64,000 nt of DNA from Methylotenera_A sp044228245 (GCA_044228245.1 JBGAVG010000002.1:310001-374000); one strand, 5' to 3'; counted from the first letter of the stretch, positions 54,307 to 62,890 are shown. Translations and numbers: made by a program. Notes: generated by a model from the letters alone, not told the origin.

Positions 54307-54726
54307 TCAAGGTGCAGTCGGTAATGGCTTGCGCAGAAATTCGCCAATAAATAGGTGACGATTGCTTGTGATAAGTTCATAAACAAAATTAATGTCAATG
54401 TTCATGTAGTCATGCACAATACGGTTACGCAAACCAATCGCCGCGTTCCATTGTGTTAATTCTTGCGGTGTTATATTGCCGCGCCGCTCAAGGCTGGCAA
54501 AAGCATCATAGGCCGATACTGGCACAGGTTCTTCTATAGACTTAAGTAGATGTTTTGATTTACCAATCGCATTTTCAATAAGCACTTGCAATGCATGCAA
54601 TACACCACTTTGTTCAAGACGTGAAAGAGGCACACCCGATACGATGCGTTGCTTGGCTTCATCAAGTAAGGCCAATTGCTCCTGGGCAATACGTTCACTT
54701 TCTGCTTGGTAAAGATCAAGCCGCAT
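54307..54726 (-). CDS. hepT: HepT-type HEPN ribonuclease toxin
   Basis: A 139-residue HEPN (DUF86) protein with the catalytic and target motif RNRIVHDY near residues 103-110, an exact RX4HXY. In HepT/MntA pairs this RNase toxin is silenced when MntA AMPylates the Tyr of that motif. The start at 54726 overlaps the mntA stop by 11 bases, the usual arrangement. A longer frame to 54831 lies inside mntA and is not used. The pair interrupts the gmd-fcl gene order. Confidence 0.9.
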   Translation of the reverse strand: MRLDLYQAESERIAQEQLALLDEAKQRIVSGVPLSRLEQSGVLHALQVLIENAIGKSKHLLKSIEEPVPVSAYDAFASLERRGNITPQELTQWNAAIGLRNRIVHDYMNIDINFVYELITSNRHLFIGEFLRKPLPTAP

Positions 54727-55114
54727 GTTGCTCTCTCCAGTAATAATCTTCCATCTCTCCCCATGTTTGGGTAAGAAAGTGGCTCCAAGCCAAGGTGTTG
54801 TGCCCTTTAAGCAGCACGCCTTCTTCAGCAATCACCGCTCGCATGGCTAAACGCGCTGTCGTCATGTCGATTAAATCAATCTGTTCTTGATGCGTAGCAA
54901 TGGCATCCGCAATTTTCTGCTTTAGTGCTGCTGAAAACTCCAGGCACATCAATCCATTGATCTCTTTTTTCCAGCGGATGGCAATATCCCAATCGCTGTG
55001 CTGGGTTGCCGTATCTGTGGCTCGGCTACCAACCAATATTGCTAGCTCAAGGTTTGAATCTGCCTGTAGCAGATGTTTCAATGCTTCAATTTTTGAAATA
55101 TCAGTTTGGCTCAT
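54716..55114 (-). CDS. mntA: MntA-type nucleotidyltransferase antitoxin
   Basis: A 132-residue minimal nucleotidyltransferase with an exact GSX10DXD motif (GSRATDTATQHSDWD, about residues 28-42) and the third acidic residue probably in QIDLIDM. It transfers AMP to HepT and so neutralises it (type VII toxin-antitoxin). A good GGAGC site precedes the ATG. It comes first and hepT second, as in known operons of this type. Confidence 0.9.
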   Translation of the reverse strand: MSQTDISKIEALKHLLQADSNLELAILVGSRATDTATQHSDWDIAIRWKKEINGLMCLEFSAALKQKIADAIATHQEQIDLIDMTTARLAMRAVIAEEGVLLKGHNTLAWSHFLTQTWGEMEDYYWREQHAA

Positions 55115-55146
55115 AGATGCTCCAAAAAATTATTTAGGCAGGACAA

Positions 55147-55257
55147 CTAACGTCCGTGATACACATTTGAGTTGCTTTGCATTTTCAGTTGACTACAGTC
55201 TTTTGCATCCCACACCGAACGGACTTTCTTGGTTTCAAATAGCTTAATTGTGCTCAT
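55147..55257 (-). pseudogene. Stub of a BRO-N/antirepressor-like gene with internal deletion
   Basis: A 36-codon frame starting MSTIKLFETKKVRSVWDA, which matches the opening of BRO-N domain (phage antirepressor-like) proteins as I remember them. It then jumps to DCSQLKMQSNSN, resembling a segment found some 40 residues later in those proteins, and stops. This looks like an in-frame internal deletion followed by truncation. It lies just upstream of mntA. Family similarity is from memory and needs a search. Confidence 0.5.
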
Positions 55258-55319
55258 GAATACTCAATCCTTACCAAACAAGTTCTGAATTTAAAACGCT
55301 GGACAAGGGTGAGTCGGCA

Positions 55320-55346
55320 GAAGTGGTCACAAACTGTGACCACTTC
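55320..55346. promoter_or_regulatory. 27-bp palindrome at the gmd/toxin-antitoxin boundary
   Basis: GAAGTGGTCACA (55320-55331) and TGTGACCACTTC (55335-55346) are perfect 12-base inverted repeats around a 3-base loop. It lies after the gmd stop and 63 bases upstream of the BRO-like stub and about 205 bases upstream of mntA. No T-run follows it on the minus strand. It may be an operator, a terminator without T-run, or a repeat element. Confidence 0.5.
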
Positions 55347-55372
55347 AAAATATGGAACTCTTTGTAAATGAA

Positions 55373-56455
55373 TCATTCGTGATAATCCATCGCTTGGTAG
55401 CCATGTTTCTTAACCAGTTCATCACGCCGTGCTGACTTGTAATCTTCACGTACCATTTCTGCCACCAGTTCATCGAACGTAATTTTGGGCGACCAGCCAA
55501 GCTTTTGTTTAGCTTTGGTTGGGTCACCCAATAAAGTTTCTACTTCGGTAGGCCTGAAATAACGTGGATCTACCTGAACAATGCATTTACCTTGCCAGTA
55601 GCCTTTTTCTTCAACGCCTGCGCCTTGCCATGTAATCTGCATATTCAGCTCTTTAGCAGCCGCATTCACAAAATCGCGCACACTATATTGCACGCCAGTT
55701 GCAATCACAAAATCTTCAGGCTTCTCTTGTTGCAGCATCAACCATTGCATCTCCACATAATCTTTGGCATGCCCCCAGTCACGCAAGGCATCCAGGTTGC
55801 CCAAATATAAGCAGTCTTGTAAATCCAGGTTAATACGGGCAAGCGCACGAGTGATTTTACGTGTGACAAAAGTTTCGCCGCGAACTGGGCTTTCGTGATT
55901 AAACAAAATGCCGTTACAGGCATAAATGCCATATGCTTCACGGTAATTCACTGTAATCCAATAGGCATAAAGCTTGGCCACCGCATAAGGGCTGCGTGGA
56001 TAAAACGGCGTAGTTTCTTTTTGCGGAATCTCTTGCACTAAACCATAAAGCTCTGAAGTCGAGGCCTGGTAGAACTTGGTTTTTTTCTCTAGCCCTAGCA
56101 TCCTAATGGCCTCAAGAATACGAAGTGCACCGATACCATCAGCATTTGCTGTATATTCCGGCATCTCAAAACTCACCGCCACATGGCTCATAGCGGCCAG
56201 GTTGTATATTTCATCTGGCTGCGTTTGCTGGATAATGCGAATCAAATTGGTCGAATCCGTTAGATCACCATAGTGCAAAACAAAATTTTTGTTATCTACA
56301 TGCGGGTCTTGATAAAGATGATCAATACGATCGGTATTAAACAATGATGCGCGGCGTTTAACACCATACACTACATAACCTTTGCCCAATAAAAATTCGG
56401 CTAAATAGGCGCCATCCTGCCCGGTAACACCTGTAATTAACGCAACTTTTTTCAC
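55373..56455 (-). CDS. gmd: GDP-mannose 4,6-dehydratase
   Basis: A 360-residue SDR enzyme making GDP-4-keto-6-deoxy-D-mannose, the first step to GDP-L-fucose. It has KVALITGVTGQDGAYLAEFL at the N-terminus, YGVKRRASLFNTDRIDH, FYQASTSELYG, YAVAK (YxxxK) and the long RDWGHAKDYVEMQW segment of Gmd. The start is GTG with GGAAGG upstream and overlaps the manC stop (GTGA), so the two are coupled. Confidence 0.96.
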   Translation of the reverse strand: MKKVALITGVTGQDGAYLAEFLLGKGYVVYGVKRRASLFNTDRIDHLYQDPHVDNKNFVLHYGDLTDSTNLIRIIQQTQPDEIYNLAAMSHVAVSFEMPEYTANADGIGALRILEAIRMLGLEKKTKFYQASTSELYGLVQEIPQKETTPFYPRSPYAVAKLYAYWITVNYREAYGIYACNGILFNHESPVRGETFVTRKITRALARINLDLQDCLYLGNLDALRDWGHAKDYVEMQWLMLQQEKPEDFVIATGVQYSVRDFVNAAAKELNMQITWQGAGVEEKGYWQGKCIVQVDPRYFRPTEVETLLGDPTKAKQKLGWSPKITFDELVAEMVREDYKSARRDELVKKHGYQAMDYHE

Positions 56456-57858
56456 TTTGTAGTTAACCTTCCATAAGTATCATCAAACCGGATAATATCG
56501 TCTTCGCCCACATAGTCACCGCACTGTACTTCGATAATTGCAAGCGGTGCATCGCTTTGATTGGCTAGGCGATGGCGATGTGTTTTAGGGATGTAGGCCG
56601 ATTGGTTCTCTTGTAACTTGTATTCAATTTCATTATTGGTAATTGTGGCTTCACCAGAAACCACCACCCAATGCTCAGAACGGTGTTTGTGCATTTGCAG
56701 GGACAGTTTTGCGCCCGGGTTCACCACAATACGCTTGATTTTGAAATTGGCACTTTCTTCTAGAACGGTATAGCTACCCCATGGCCGATATACTGTTTGG
56801 TGGATTTCAGTGAGTTCGGGCTTGTAGGCTTTTACGCGCGCCACCAAGGTTTTAATTTCTTCGGTGCGGCTTCTGTCACAAATCAAAGTGGCATCAGGGG
56901 TTTGAATCACCACCACATTATCCAGGCCAGCAGTAGCTAGCAGGCTTGACTGACTCCACAGCAGGCTATTGGTAGTGTCTTGCGTAAACACATCGCCTTT
57001 TGTCACATTATTGTCAGCATCTTTTTCGTGTCGCTGATAAATCGAATCCCAGCTCCCCAAATCGCTCCAAGCCATATCTACTGGCACTACAGCCACTTTA
57101 TCCGCTTTTTCGGCCAGGCCATAATCCATTGATAAATTAGGGAAGCTGGCATAAGTTTCGGCAAAATTATCTGCCGTCATGCTGGCTATTTGCTGAGCCA
57201 TTTCAGGCTGATATTGCTGCAGCATGCGCATAAAAGCACTGGCTTTGAATACAAACATGCCGCTGTTCCATAAATAACCATCGCTCACAAACTGTGCAGC
57301 CTTTTCACTATTAGGTTTTTCTACAAATTGTGCCACCTGATGCACTGGCAATGCACCGCTGTAAGATAATTTTTGACTAGGTTTAATATATCCATAGCCA
57401 GTCGCAGGTTCGTGCGGCTTAATGCCTAACAGTACTAGGTAATCATCTTGCGCTGCTATTTCTGCGGTCTGCCATGCATCTAAGAATGCCTGCTGATTAT
57501 CAATGGCATGATCCGATGCAAACACACCTATAATGGCGTCAGCGTCCTGCTGATGTATTTGATTGACCGCCCATGCAATCGCAGGCAGGGTGTTTCGCGC
57601 GCAAGGCTCCGCTAATACGTTGGGAATGGCGTCTGGCGCCACTTCAGCCAGTTGACCTTTAACTTCAAACTTGTGGTCTTCATGCGTAACGGTAAATAGA
57701 TTGGCTGCGTCAACGTGTTTCAATAAACGAGCCGTTGTTTGCTGCAGCAAGGTTTGTTCGCCGTTGAGTGCAAGCAGCTGCTTGGGCCTGAGTGTGCGTG
57801 AAAGTGGCCACAAGCGCGTACCGGAGCCACCACAGAGGATAATTGCATAGCAATTCAT
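56452..57858 (-). CDS. manC: Mannose-1-phosphate guanylyltransferase / mannose-6-phosphate isomerase
   Basis: A 468-residue bifunctional type II enzyme. The N-terminal nucleotidyltransferase domain (about 1-340) has IILCGGSGTRLWPLSRTLRP, FVEKPNSEKA and AWSDLGSWDS. The C-terminal cupin (about 350-460) has MHKHRSEHWVVVSGEA with metal-binding histidines. It supplies GDP-mannose for gmd. Its start overlaps the regulator stop (ATGA), so the regulator, manC and gmd appear to be one transcript. Confidence 0.95.
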   Translation of the reverse strand: MNCYAIILCGGSGTRLWPLSRTLRPKQLLALNGEQTLLQQTTARLLKHVDAANLFTVTHEDHKFEVKGQLAEVAPDAIPNVLAEPCARNTLPAIAWAVNQIHQQDADAIIGVFASDHAIDNQQAFLDAWQTAEIAAQDDYLVLLGIKPHEPATGYGYIKPSQKLSYSGALPVHQVAQFVEKPNSEKAAQFVSDGYLWNSGMFVFKASAFMRMLQQYQPEMAQQIASMTADNFAETYASFPNLSMDYGLAEKADKVAVVPVDMAWSDLGSWDSIYQRHEKDADNNVTKGDVFTQDTTNSLLWSQSSLLATAGLDNVVVIQTPDATLICDRSRTEEIKTLVARVKAYKPELTEIHQTVYRPWGSYTVLEESANFKIKRIVVNPGAKLSLQMHKHRSEHWVVVSGEATITNNEIEYKLQENQSAYIPKTHRHRLANQSDAPLAIIEVQCGDYVGEDDIIRFDDTYGRLTTK

Positions 57859-58202
57859 AGCTGACTGACCTCACCTTTTGTTAACTGAGTTGCTTCCCGG
57901 CGCAGTTCCTTGATTTCCGCTTCCAGGTTGGCGTATTCCTGCATTTTTATTTTTAAGAAGCGTGCCGTAATTACTGATTTTTCCTCAATGCCGCTGGGTG
58001 TCAGCAAATACATGTATGCGAGTTTATTGTGACTGTTTCGGAAATTGGTAGCTTTCAGCAAGCCTTTTTCGATTAACGCTTTCAGGCAGAAATTAACGCG
58101 TCCCAGGCTAATGTCCAGCTCACGCGCCAGATCGCGCTGACTGATTTCAGGATTGGCCTCAAGTATCTTAAGTATTTTGTAACGGTATTCGTCTGTTAAC
58201 AT
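57855..58202 (-). CDS. MarR-type EPS-associated transcriptional regulator
   Basis: A 115-residue winged-helix protein: YRYKILKILEANPEISQRDL, ELDISLGRVNFCLKALIEKG (recognition region, about 28-47) and a C-terminal coiled-coil tail of about 30 residues. This matches the small MarR-family regulators that precede EPS gene clusters (TIGR04176 type). It is first in the run that continues through manC and gmd. A 17-bp dyad lies 17 bases upstream of its start and could be its operator. Confidence 0.85.
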   Translation of the reverse strand: MLTDEYRYKILKILEANPEISQRDLARELDISLGRVNFCLKALIEKGLLKATNFRNSHNKLAYMYLLTPSGIEEKSVITARFLKIKMQEYANLEAEIKELRREATQLTKGEVSQL

Positions 58203-58218
58203 GCGCTATTTGATAGTC

Positions 58219-58235
58219 CGTTCAATGACTGAACG
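58219..58235. promoter_or_regulatory. 17-bp dyad upstream of the MarR-type gene
   Basis: CGTTCAATGACTGAACG: six-base arms CGTTCA/TGAACG with a five-base centre, placed 17 bases before the regulator's ATG and inside the 72-base gap to the Hsp15-like gene. It is suited to a winged-helix dimer; autoregulation is inference. Confidence 0.4.
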
Positions 58236-58274
58236 CAGTTTATCAACATTCACCAACAATGTGCAAGCAATAAT

Positions 58275-58658
58275 TTAGTAAATGCCCGTAAATTTTTTAA
58301 TGTCGCGCAATTGACGCTTGGTTGGCCTTCCCGCGCCTCTTTCGCGCACCGCATGGTCAGCTTCACGTGTCACTCTGGCATTTTCCCGTCTGGCTTTGCT
58401 GGCCCCTGTTTCTGCATATAACAAAGCTGCTTCAGGTGCCCCTCGGCGAATGTTAGATAGGCCTGCCACCTGCACTTCTATTTCAAAGTCTTTACTGCGG
58501 ATATGGATCAGCATGCCAGTTTTGACTTCCTTGGCGGTTTTGGCGCGGTCGCCGTCTACGCGCACCTTGCCGCTATCTACCGCATCTGCCGCGATGCTGC
58601 GCGTTTTAAAAAAGCGCGCCGCCCACAGCCATTTATCCAGCCGGCACTTGTTATCCAT
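58275..58658 (-). CDS. hslR: S4-domain RNA-binding heat-shock protein (Hsp15-like)
   Basis: A 127-residue S4-domain protein: CRLDKWLWAARFFKTRSIAA and VDSGKVRVDGDRAKTAKEVK form the RNA-binding fold, and the C-terminal half is basic (GAGRPTKRQLRDIKKF). E. coli Hsp15 binds stalled 50S subunits carrying nascent chains and recycles them. A TTG at 58685 overlapping the Lon-like stop is also possible; the ATG at 58658 is chosen, with no strong site for either. Confidence 0.87.
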   Translation of the reverse strand: MDNKCRLDKWLWAARFFKTRSIAADAVDSGKVRVDGDRAKTAKEVKTGMLIHIRSKDFEIEVQVAGLSNIRRGAPEAALLYAETGASKARRENARVTREADHAVRERGAGRPTKRQLRDIKKFTGIY

Positions 58659-58681
58659 TTCATCAGTTTTATCTATGCTAC

Positions 58682-60838
58682 TCAACTGTTTGAGGATTTT
58701 CTAGGTTTTGGCTGATTGCTCTCCAGCGTTCTGCGATAACTCGCCAGTACGCTTTGCGCATGTCCCATCACCGTGTCGGCGGTATAATTTCCCGCCGCAT
58801 CCTGAGTGCCTGCCGCCACACCGGTGAGGTATTCAATACCTTCCAGCACATGGTCAATGGTAATGATGTGAAACTGTCCATTTTTTACCGCTTCTATCAC
58901 GGCACGGTCTAACAGCAAGTGGCGCTGGTTGCGTTTAGGGATAATCACGCCCTGCTTGCCATCTAAACCAAGCGCCTGGCAGACCCTGAAATAACCTTCT
59001 ATCTTCTCGTTCACGCCGCCAATCGGCATCACTTCGCCAAACTGGTTCAGCGCGCCAGTCACCGCAATGCCTTGCTGAATCGGCAAGTTCGCCATCGCCG
59101 ATAATAATGCAAATAGCTCTGCGCACGAAGCAGAATCACCCTCTACGCCAGTGTATTCCTGCTCAAACACCAGCGAGGCATTAAGGCTAAGTGGCGCCAG
59201 ATGTGAAAAACTGGCGCTAAGCCAATTTTGCAGAATAAACACGCCTTTGTCATGCGTCGGGCCGCTCATATTGACTTCACGGTCGATATTAACCAAGCCT
59301 CTGCCGCCAGGGTAGCAACGGGCCGTAATGCGGATCGGCGAGCCAAAGCTGGCATCACCCAGCTCAATATGCGTGAGGCCATTCACCTGTCCAACCACCT
59401 CACCATGCACTTGAATCAGCAGCTCGTTATCAATAATAGAATCACGAATTTGTTCCTCAAAATATTGATTACGTTTCGATTTGGCTTGTATCGCTTCCTG
59501 CACATGCTCCGCAGCCACAACCGATGCATTGCCGGCAAATGCGGCACTTTCCAGCATCAGGTGCTCTAAAAACGCAAAATTAGTGCTAATGCGGACCTGG
59601 TCTTCTTCCAGCCGCTGCAGCGCGCCGATTAAGGCTGCTACAGCCTCTCGCGAAAAGGGTATCAAATGATGCTGCGCACATTTTTGTGCAACAAACCCGG
59701 AAATCGCAGCATAGTTTTCCGGATTCGCCAGGATGCGCTCGGCAAATTCCACTTTAATAGGGAAATAATCGAAGAAATCAGGCTGCTCGTTCAGGCAATT
59801 ATAAAAATCCCCACGCGTGGCAATCAACACCAGCTTGACTTGCAGTGGCAACAGCGTGTTACTTGCCACGTAACCCGCACTTTGCGAGCTACTGCCCACG
59901 TCCTCAATTTGTAAATTGCCGTTACGCAAAAATCGATAGAGCTTTTCGATGATTTGTGCGCCGTTTTGCTCATCGCATAACAAATCACGCAAATGTAGTA
60001 ACAGCATGCCGCCATCTGCCCTGTGCAAATTACCTGCACGTAAGCGTAAAAAACTTGGCAGCGCAGACGCGTCAGACGCCGTTTCTATCGCGCCGAATAA
60101 GGAGTGAAGGCTGGGATCGCTATCGTAAATTACCGGCTGATTAAGTTCCTGCGCAACTGTCTTTTGGTTATCCACCAGCAAATTGACACGAAAACGTGCA
60201 AAAAATGCTTCATTGATCAGGCCTTCCAGATTGTTATCCGACTCGCTGTTTGCTGACGGCTGCCAAGTTTGCAAATACGCCAAAATCTCTTGCCTAATCA
60301 ATTTAATATATTGATTTAATTGGGGTGCACAATCTACCAATGCGTCTTCTAATACTGCAATTGCTTTAGTCAGCCATTGTTCAGCCCTCGCCAGCATTTC
60401 TTGCTGGTTTGCCGCTGCTGCAAAATTGGGCATCTCAAGCATCAATGCTCGCGCAAAGGCATCCATCTCGGCGCGCAGCTTTTGTCCTGCGCCTACCGGC
60501 AGCTTCACCAAGGTAGGCTGGTTCAGTTGCTCAAAATCATAAATCGCAACCAGATCATATAATTTTGCATTCGATTTTTGCTTGGCCACTTCATGCATCG
60601 CGCTTTGCATCAGCGAGCTTCGGCCACTGCCCTGCTCACCCAGCACGATTAAATTAAAACCGCTTTGACTTAAATTCAAGCCAAACAAAGCAGCCTTTTT
60701 AGCCTCGCTTTGCGCTACCCAGCCGTGAATATGCGGCTGGTAACCTATTGAATCACCTAGCAGCTCCTCTGTAGTCCTAAACTTAAAATCGTTTAAGGAT
60801 ATAGAAGCATTGAGTTCGCTTGTGTTTAATATTTGCAT
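58682..60838 (-). CDS. Lon-like ATP-dependent protease (AAA_32/LonB-type)
   Basis: A 718-residue protein with a P-loop LIVLGEQGSGRSSLMQSAM near residue 65, where Arg replaces the usual Walker A Lys. A C-terminal Lon serine-protease domain has EGDSASCAELFALLSAM with the catalytic Ser, and GGVNEKIEGYFRVC with the Lys of the Ser-Lys dyad. It is shorter than LonA and lacks its N-terminal domain. Cellular substrates are unknown. It lies in series with hslR downstream and moaE upstream, three bases away. Confidence 0.88.
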   Translation of the reverse strand: MQILNTSELNASISLNDFKFRTTEELLGDSIGYQPHIHGWVAQSEAKKAALFGLNLSQSGFNLIVLGEQGSGRSSLMQSAMHEVAKQKSNAKLYDLVAIYDFEQLNQPTLVKLPVGAGQKLRAEMDAFARALMLEMPNFAAAANQQEMLARAEQWLTKAIAVLEDALVDCAPQLNQYIKLIRQEILAYLQTWQPSANSESDNNLEGLINEAFFARFRVNLLVDNQKTVAQELNQPVIYDSDPSLHSLFGAIETASDASALPSFLRLRAGNLHRADGGMLLLHLRDLLCDEQNGAQIIEKLYRFLRNGNLQIEDVGSSSQSAGYVASNTLLPLQVKLVLIATRGDFYNCLNEQPDFFDYFPIKVEFAERILANPENYAAISGFVAQKCAQHHLIPFSREAVAALIGALQRLEEDQVRISTNFAFLEHLMLESAAFAGNASVVAAEHVQEAIQAKSKRNQYFEEQIRDSIIDNELLIQVHGEVVGQVNGLTHIELGDASFGSPIRITARCYPGGRGLVNIDREVNMSGPTHDKGVFILQNWLSASFSHLAPLSLNASLVFEQEYTGVEGDSASCAELFALLSAMANLPIQQGIAVTGALNQFGEVMPIGGVNEKIEGYFRVCQALGLDGKQGVIIPKRNQRHLLLDRAVIEAVKNGQFHIITIDHVLEGIEYLTGVAAGTQDAAGNYTADTVMGHAQSVLASYRRTLESNQPKPRKSSNS

Positions 60839-60841
60839 CGA

Positions 60842-61294
60842 TTATTTCTGCCAGCGTATTTTAGCTGCGTCATCCGAAAGTTTAGCATCAACCCAGCGTT
60901 CACCCTGATTTGTTGCTTCTTTTTTCCAAAATGGCGCACTTGTTTTCAAAAAATCCATGATAAATTCGCACGCCTTGAACGCTTCACCGCGATGCGTACT
61001 CGTCACCGCCACCAATACAATCTGATCCAACGGCTTAAGCGTGCCAACACGGTGAATGATGAGACTGTCAATGATATTCCAGCGTGTTTTTGCTTCATCT
61101 TCAATGGCTTGCAACGCTTTCTCGGTCATTTCCGGATAATGTTCAAGCGTAAGCGTATTGATTGCATCACCATCGTTTACATCGCGCACTTGACCAACAA
61201 AGCTGACAAGTGCGCCAATACTGGGGTTTGCCAGCCTGAGTTTGTTAAGCTCAAGGCCAACATCAAAATCTTCTGTTTGTACGCGAACACTCAT
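60842..61294 (-). CDS. moaE: Molybdopterin synthase catalytic subunit
   Basis: A 150-residue MoaE that, with MoaD, adds sulfur to precursor Z (cPMP) to form molybdopterin. It has GALVSFVGQVRDVNDGDAIN, TLTLEHYPEM, STHRGEAFKACEFIMDFLKT and PFWKKEATNQGERWVDA with the catalytic lysines. moaD lies six bases upstream on the same strand. No moaA, moaB or moaC is in the window. Confidence 0.95.
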   Translation of the reverse strand: MSVRVQTEDFDVGLELNKLRLANPSIGALVSFVGQVRDVNDGDAINTLTLEHYPEMTEKALQAIEDEAKTRWNIIDSLIIHRVGTLKPLDQIVLVAVTSTHRGEAFKACEFIMDFLKTSAPFWKKEATNQGERWVDAKLSDDAAKIRWQK

Positions 61295-61300
61295 AAAACA

Positions 61301-61558
61301 TTACCCGCCTGTGACAGGCGGAAAAAATGCCACCTCGTCACCGGCCTGGATTGTCGCCATGTCATCTACCAGTTGATGGTTAATGGCGGCACGCACGGTT
61401 TGCTTGCCATTGAACAGGCTTGCCCAAACATCTCCACGTTGTGACAAATGATTTTTGAGTGCAGTCACGGTTGTAACATGGCTTGGCAAATCTACTTCCT
61501 CAGTCGAATAGTTCACCGCTTCCTTGATTCTTGCAAAATACAATAATTTGATATTCAT
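61301..61558 (-). CDS. moaD: Molybdopterin synthase sulfur-carrier subunit
   Basis: An 85-residue ubiquitin-like protein: NIKLLYFARIKEAVNYSTEE at the start, and AGDEVAFFPPVTGG at the end. The terminal Gly-Gly is thiocarboxylated and donates sulfur in the MoaD/MoaE complex. It is six bases from moaE and from rmuC, so all are probably cotranscribed. Confidence 0.94.
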   Translation of the reverse strand: MNIKLLYFARIKEAVNYSTEEVDLPSHVTTVTALKNHLSQRGDVWASLFNGKQTVRAAINHQLVDDMATIQAGDEVAFFPPVTGG

Positions 61559-61564
61559 ACTGTT

Positions 61565-62890
61565 CTAATCTTCTTTATCATCAACCACGTCCAGCAAATC
61601 CACAGGCTCGTTGCTTAATTCTACGCGTTCGATCTGTGCAAAGCGCCGCGATATTTTCTGGCTGGATTTATGCACTTCCTGGGCGTTGTCATTTGCCTGG
61701 CGAATGTTGTCCGCGAGTTTTTTCATGCGTACGTCAAAACGCTCAAAATCTTTACTCAGCTTGCCCAGCTCATCCTTAATAATATGCACCTGCTTGCGCA
61801 TTTCCACATCTTTGAGTACGGCACGCGCGGTGTTGAGCACCGCCATCAGCGTGGTGGGCGATACCAGCCATACCCGCTTGTTCATGGCGTAATCAATGAT
61901 TTCCGGATGGTAGGCATGGATCTCGGCAAACACGGCCTCGGCAGGGATAAACATCACCGCGCCGTCACTCGTCACATTGGGGATAATATACTTGGCGGCA
62001 ATGTCATCCACATGCTTTTTCACGTCCAGCTTGAATTGCTTCTCTGCCAGATTTTGTGCGGCTTCACTCAGGCTGCTATCAAACATTTTATGGTAATTTT
62101 CGAGCGGAAATTTGCTGTCCACCGCGACTGTTCCTGTCGGCTGCGGCAGAAACAATGCACAGTCCACGCGCGTATCATTTTCAAAGGTGTGCTGCATTTT
62201 AAAGCTATCTGGCGGTAGCACGTTACGCACCAGGCCTTCCAGCTGCACCTCGCCATAGGCGCCGCGGCTGCGCTTATCACCCAGCAGCTCCTGCAGGCTG
62301 ACCATATTCACAGTAAGGCCATCGATCTTCTTCTGCGCCTCGTCTATGGTAGCAAGCCGCGCCATTACATTGGCAAAAGTTTCATTGGTTTTTTTAAACC
62401 CTTCGTCCAGCCTCTCGGAAACCTTCCCGCCAATCTCCTGCAGTCGTGCATCCACAATCTTGCCTAATGATTCGATACTTTGCGTGAGTGTTGTGGTGGC
62501 TTTAAGCATGGTGTCATTGATAATCGCCTGCTGCGCCAGGCCCTGCTCGCTCAGGGTTTTATGCAGCGTTTCCAGAACCGTTTCGCGGGTTTGCGCCAAA
62601 CTGGTGTTCTGCGCGAGCTGCAAGGCCTGCATGGCATCACGTGTGGCTTGCAATTCGGTTGAAACCGCTGTTTTAAGCTTGTCACCGCTGTCCTGCGAGG
62701 CAGTATTCATGCGGTCTCCCAGCTTGTTTAATCCATCATTCAAATCCACCAGCATGGCACGATGCTTTTCTTCCAGTTGATTCAGCAGCGCACTGTTTTT
62801 AGTATTCGTAAACTCGCGCCAGGCGAGCCATGCCAGCAAAATAATGGCTAAAGCTAAAAGTAAGACTATAATTTCATTCATGCTGTTCAT
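61565..62890 (-). CDS. rmuC: DNA recombination protein RmuC
   Basis: A 441-residue protein with one N-terminal TM helix (about 6-23), a long coiled-coil (about 35-200) and the RmuC nuclease-like domain (LQELLGDKRSRGAYGEVQLE, VDCALFLPQPTGTVAVDSKF, FIPAEAVFAEIHAYHPEIID). RmuC limits recombination at inverted repeats in E. coli; the biochemical mechanism is not settled. The gene starts only 26 bases from the divergent CHASE2 gene. A second ATG three codons in is possible. Confidence 0.92.
   Translation of the reverse strand: MNSMNEIIVLLLALAIILLAWLAWREFTNTKNSALLNQLEEKHRAMLVDLNDGLNKLGDRMNTASQDSGDKLKTAVSTELQATRDAMQALQLAQNTSLAQTRETVLETLHKTLSEQGLAQQAIINDTMLKATTTLTQSIESLGKIVDARLQEIGGKVSERLDEGFKKTNETFANVMARLATIDEAQKKIDGLTVNMVSLQELLGDKRSRGAYGEVQLEGLVRNVLPPDSFKMQHTFENDTRVDCALFLPQPTGTVAVDSKFPLENYHKMFDSSLSEAAQNLAEKQFKLDVKKHVDDIAAKYIIPNVTSDGAVMFIPAEAVFAEIHAYHPEIIDYAMNKRVWLVSPTTLMAVLNTARAVLKDVEMRKQVHIIKDELGKLSKDFERFDVRMKKLADNIRQANDNAQEVHKSSQKISRRFAQIERVELSNEPVDLLDVVDDKED

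Noticed and set aside
54288..54398. 37-residue N-terminal extension of the fcl frame
   Set aside because: It overlaps the hepT end, has no similarity to the family N-terminus, and the normal start is at 54287.
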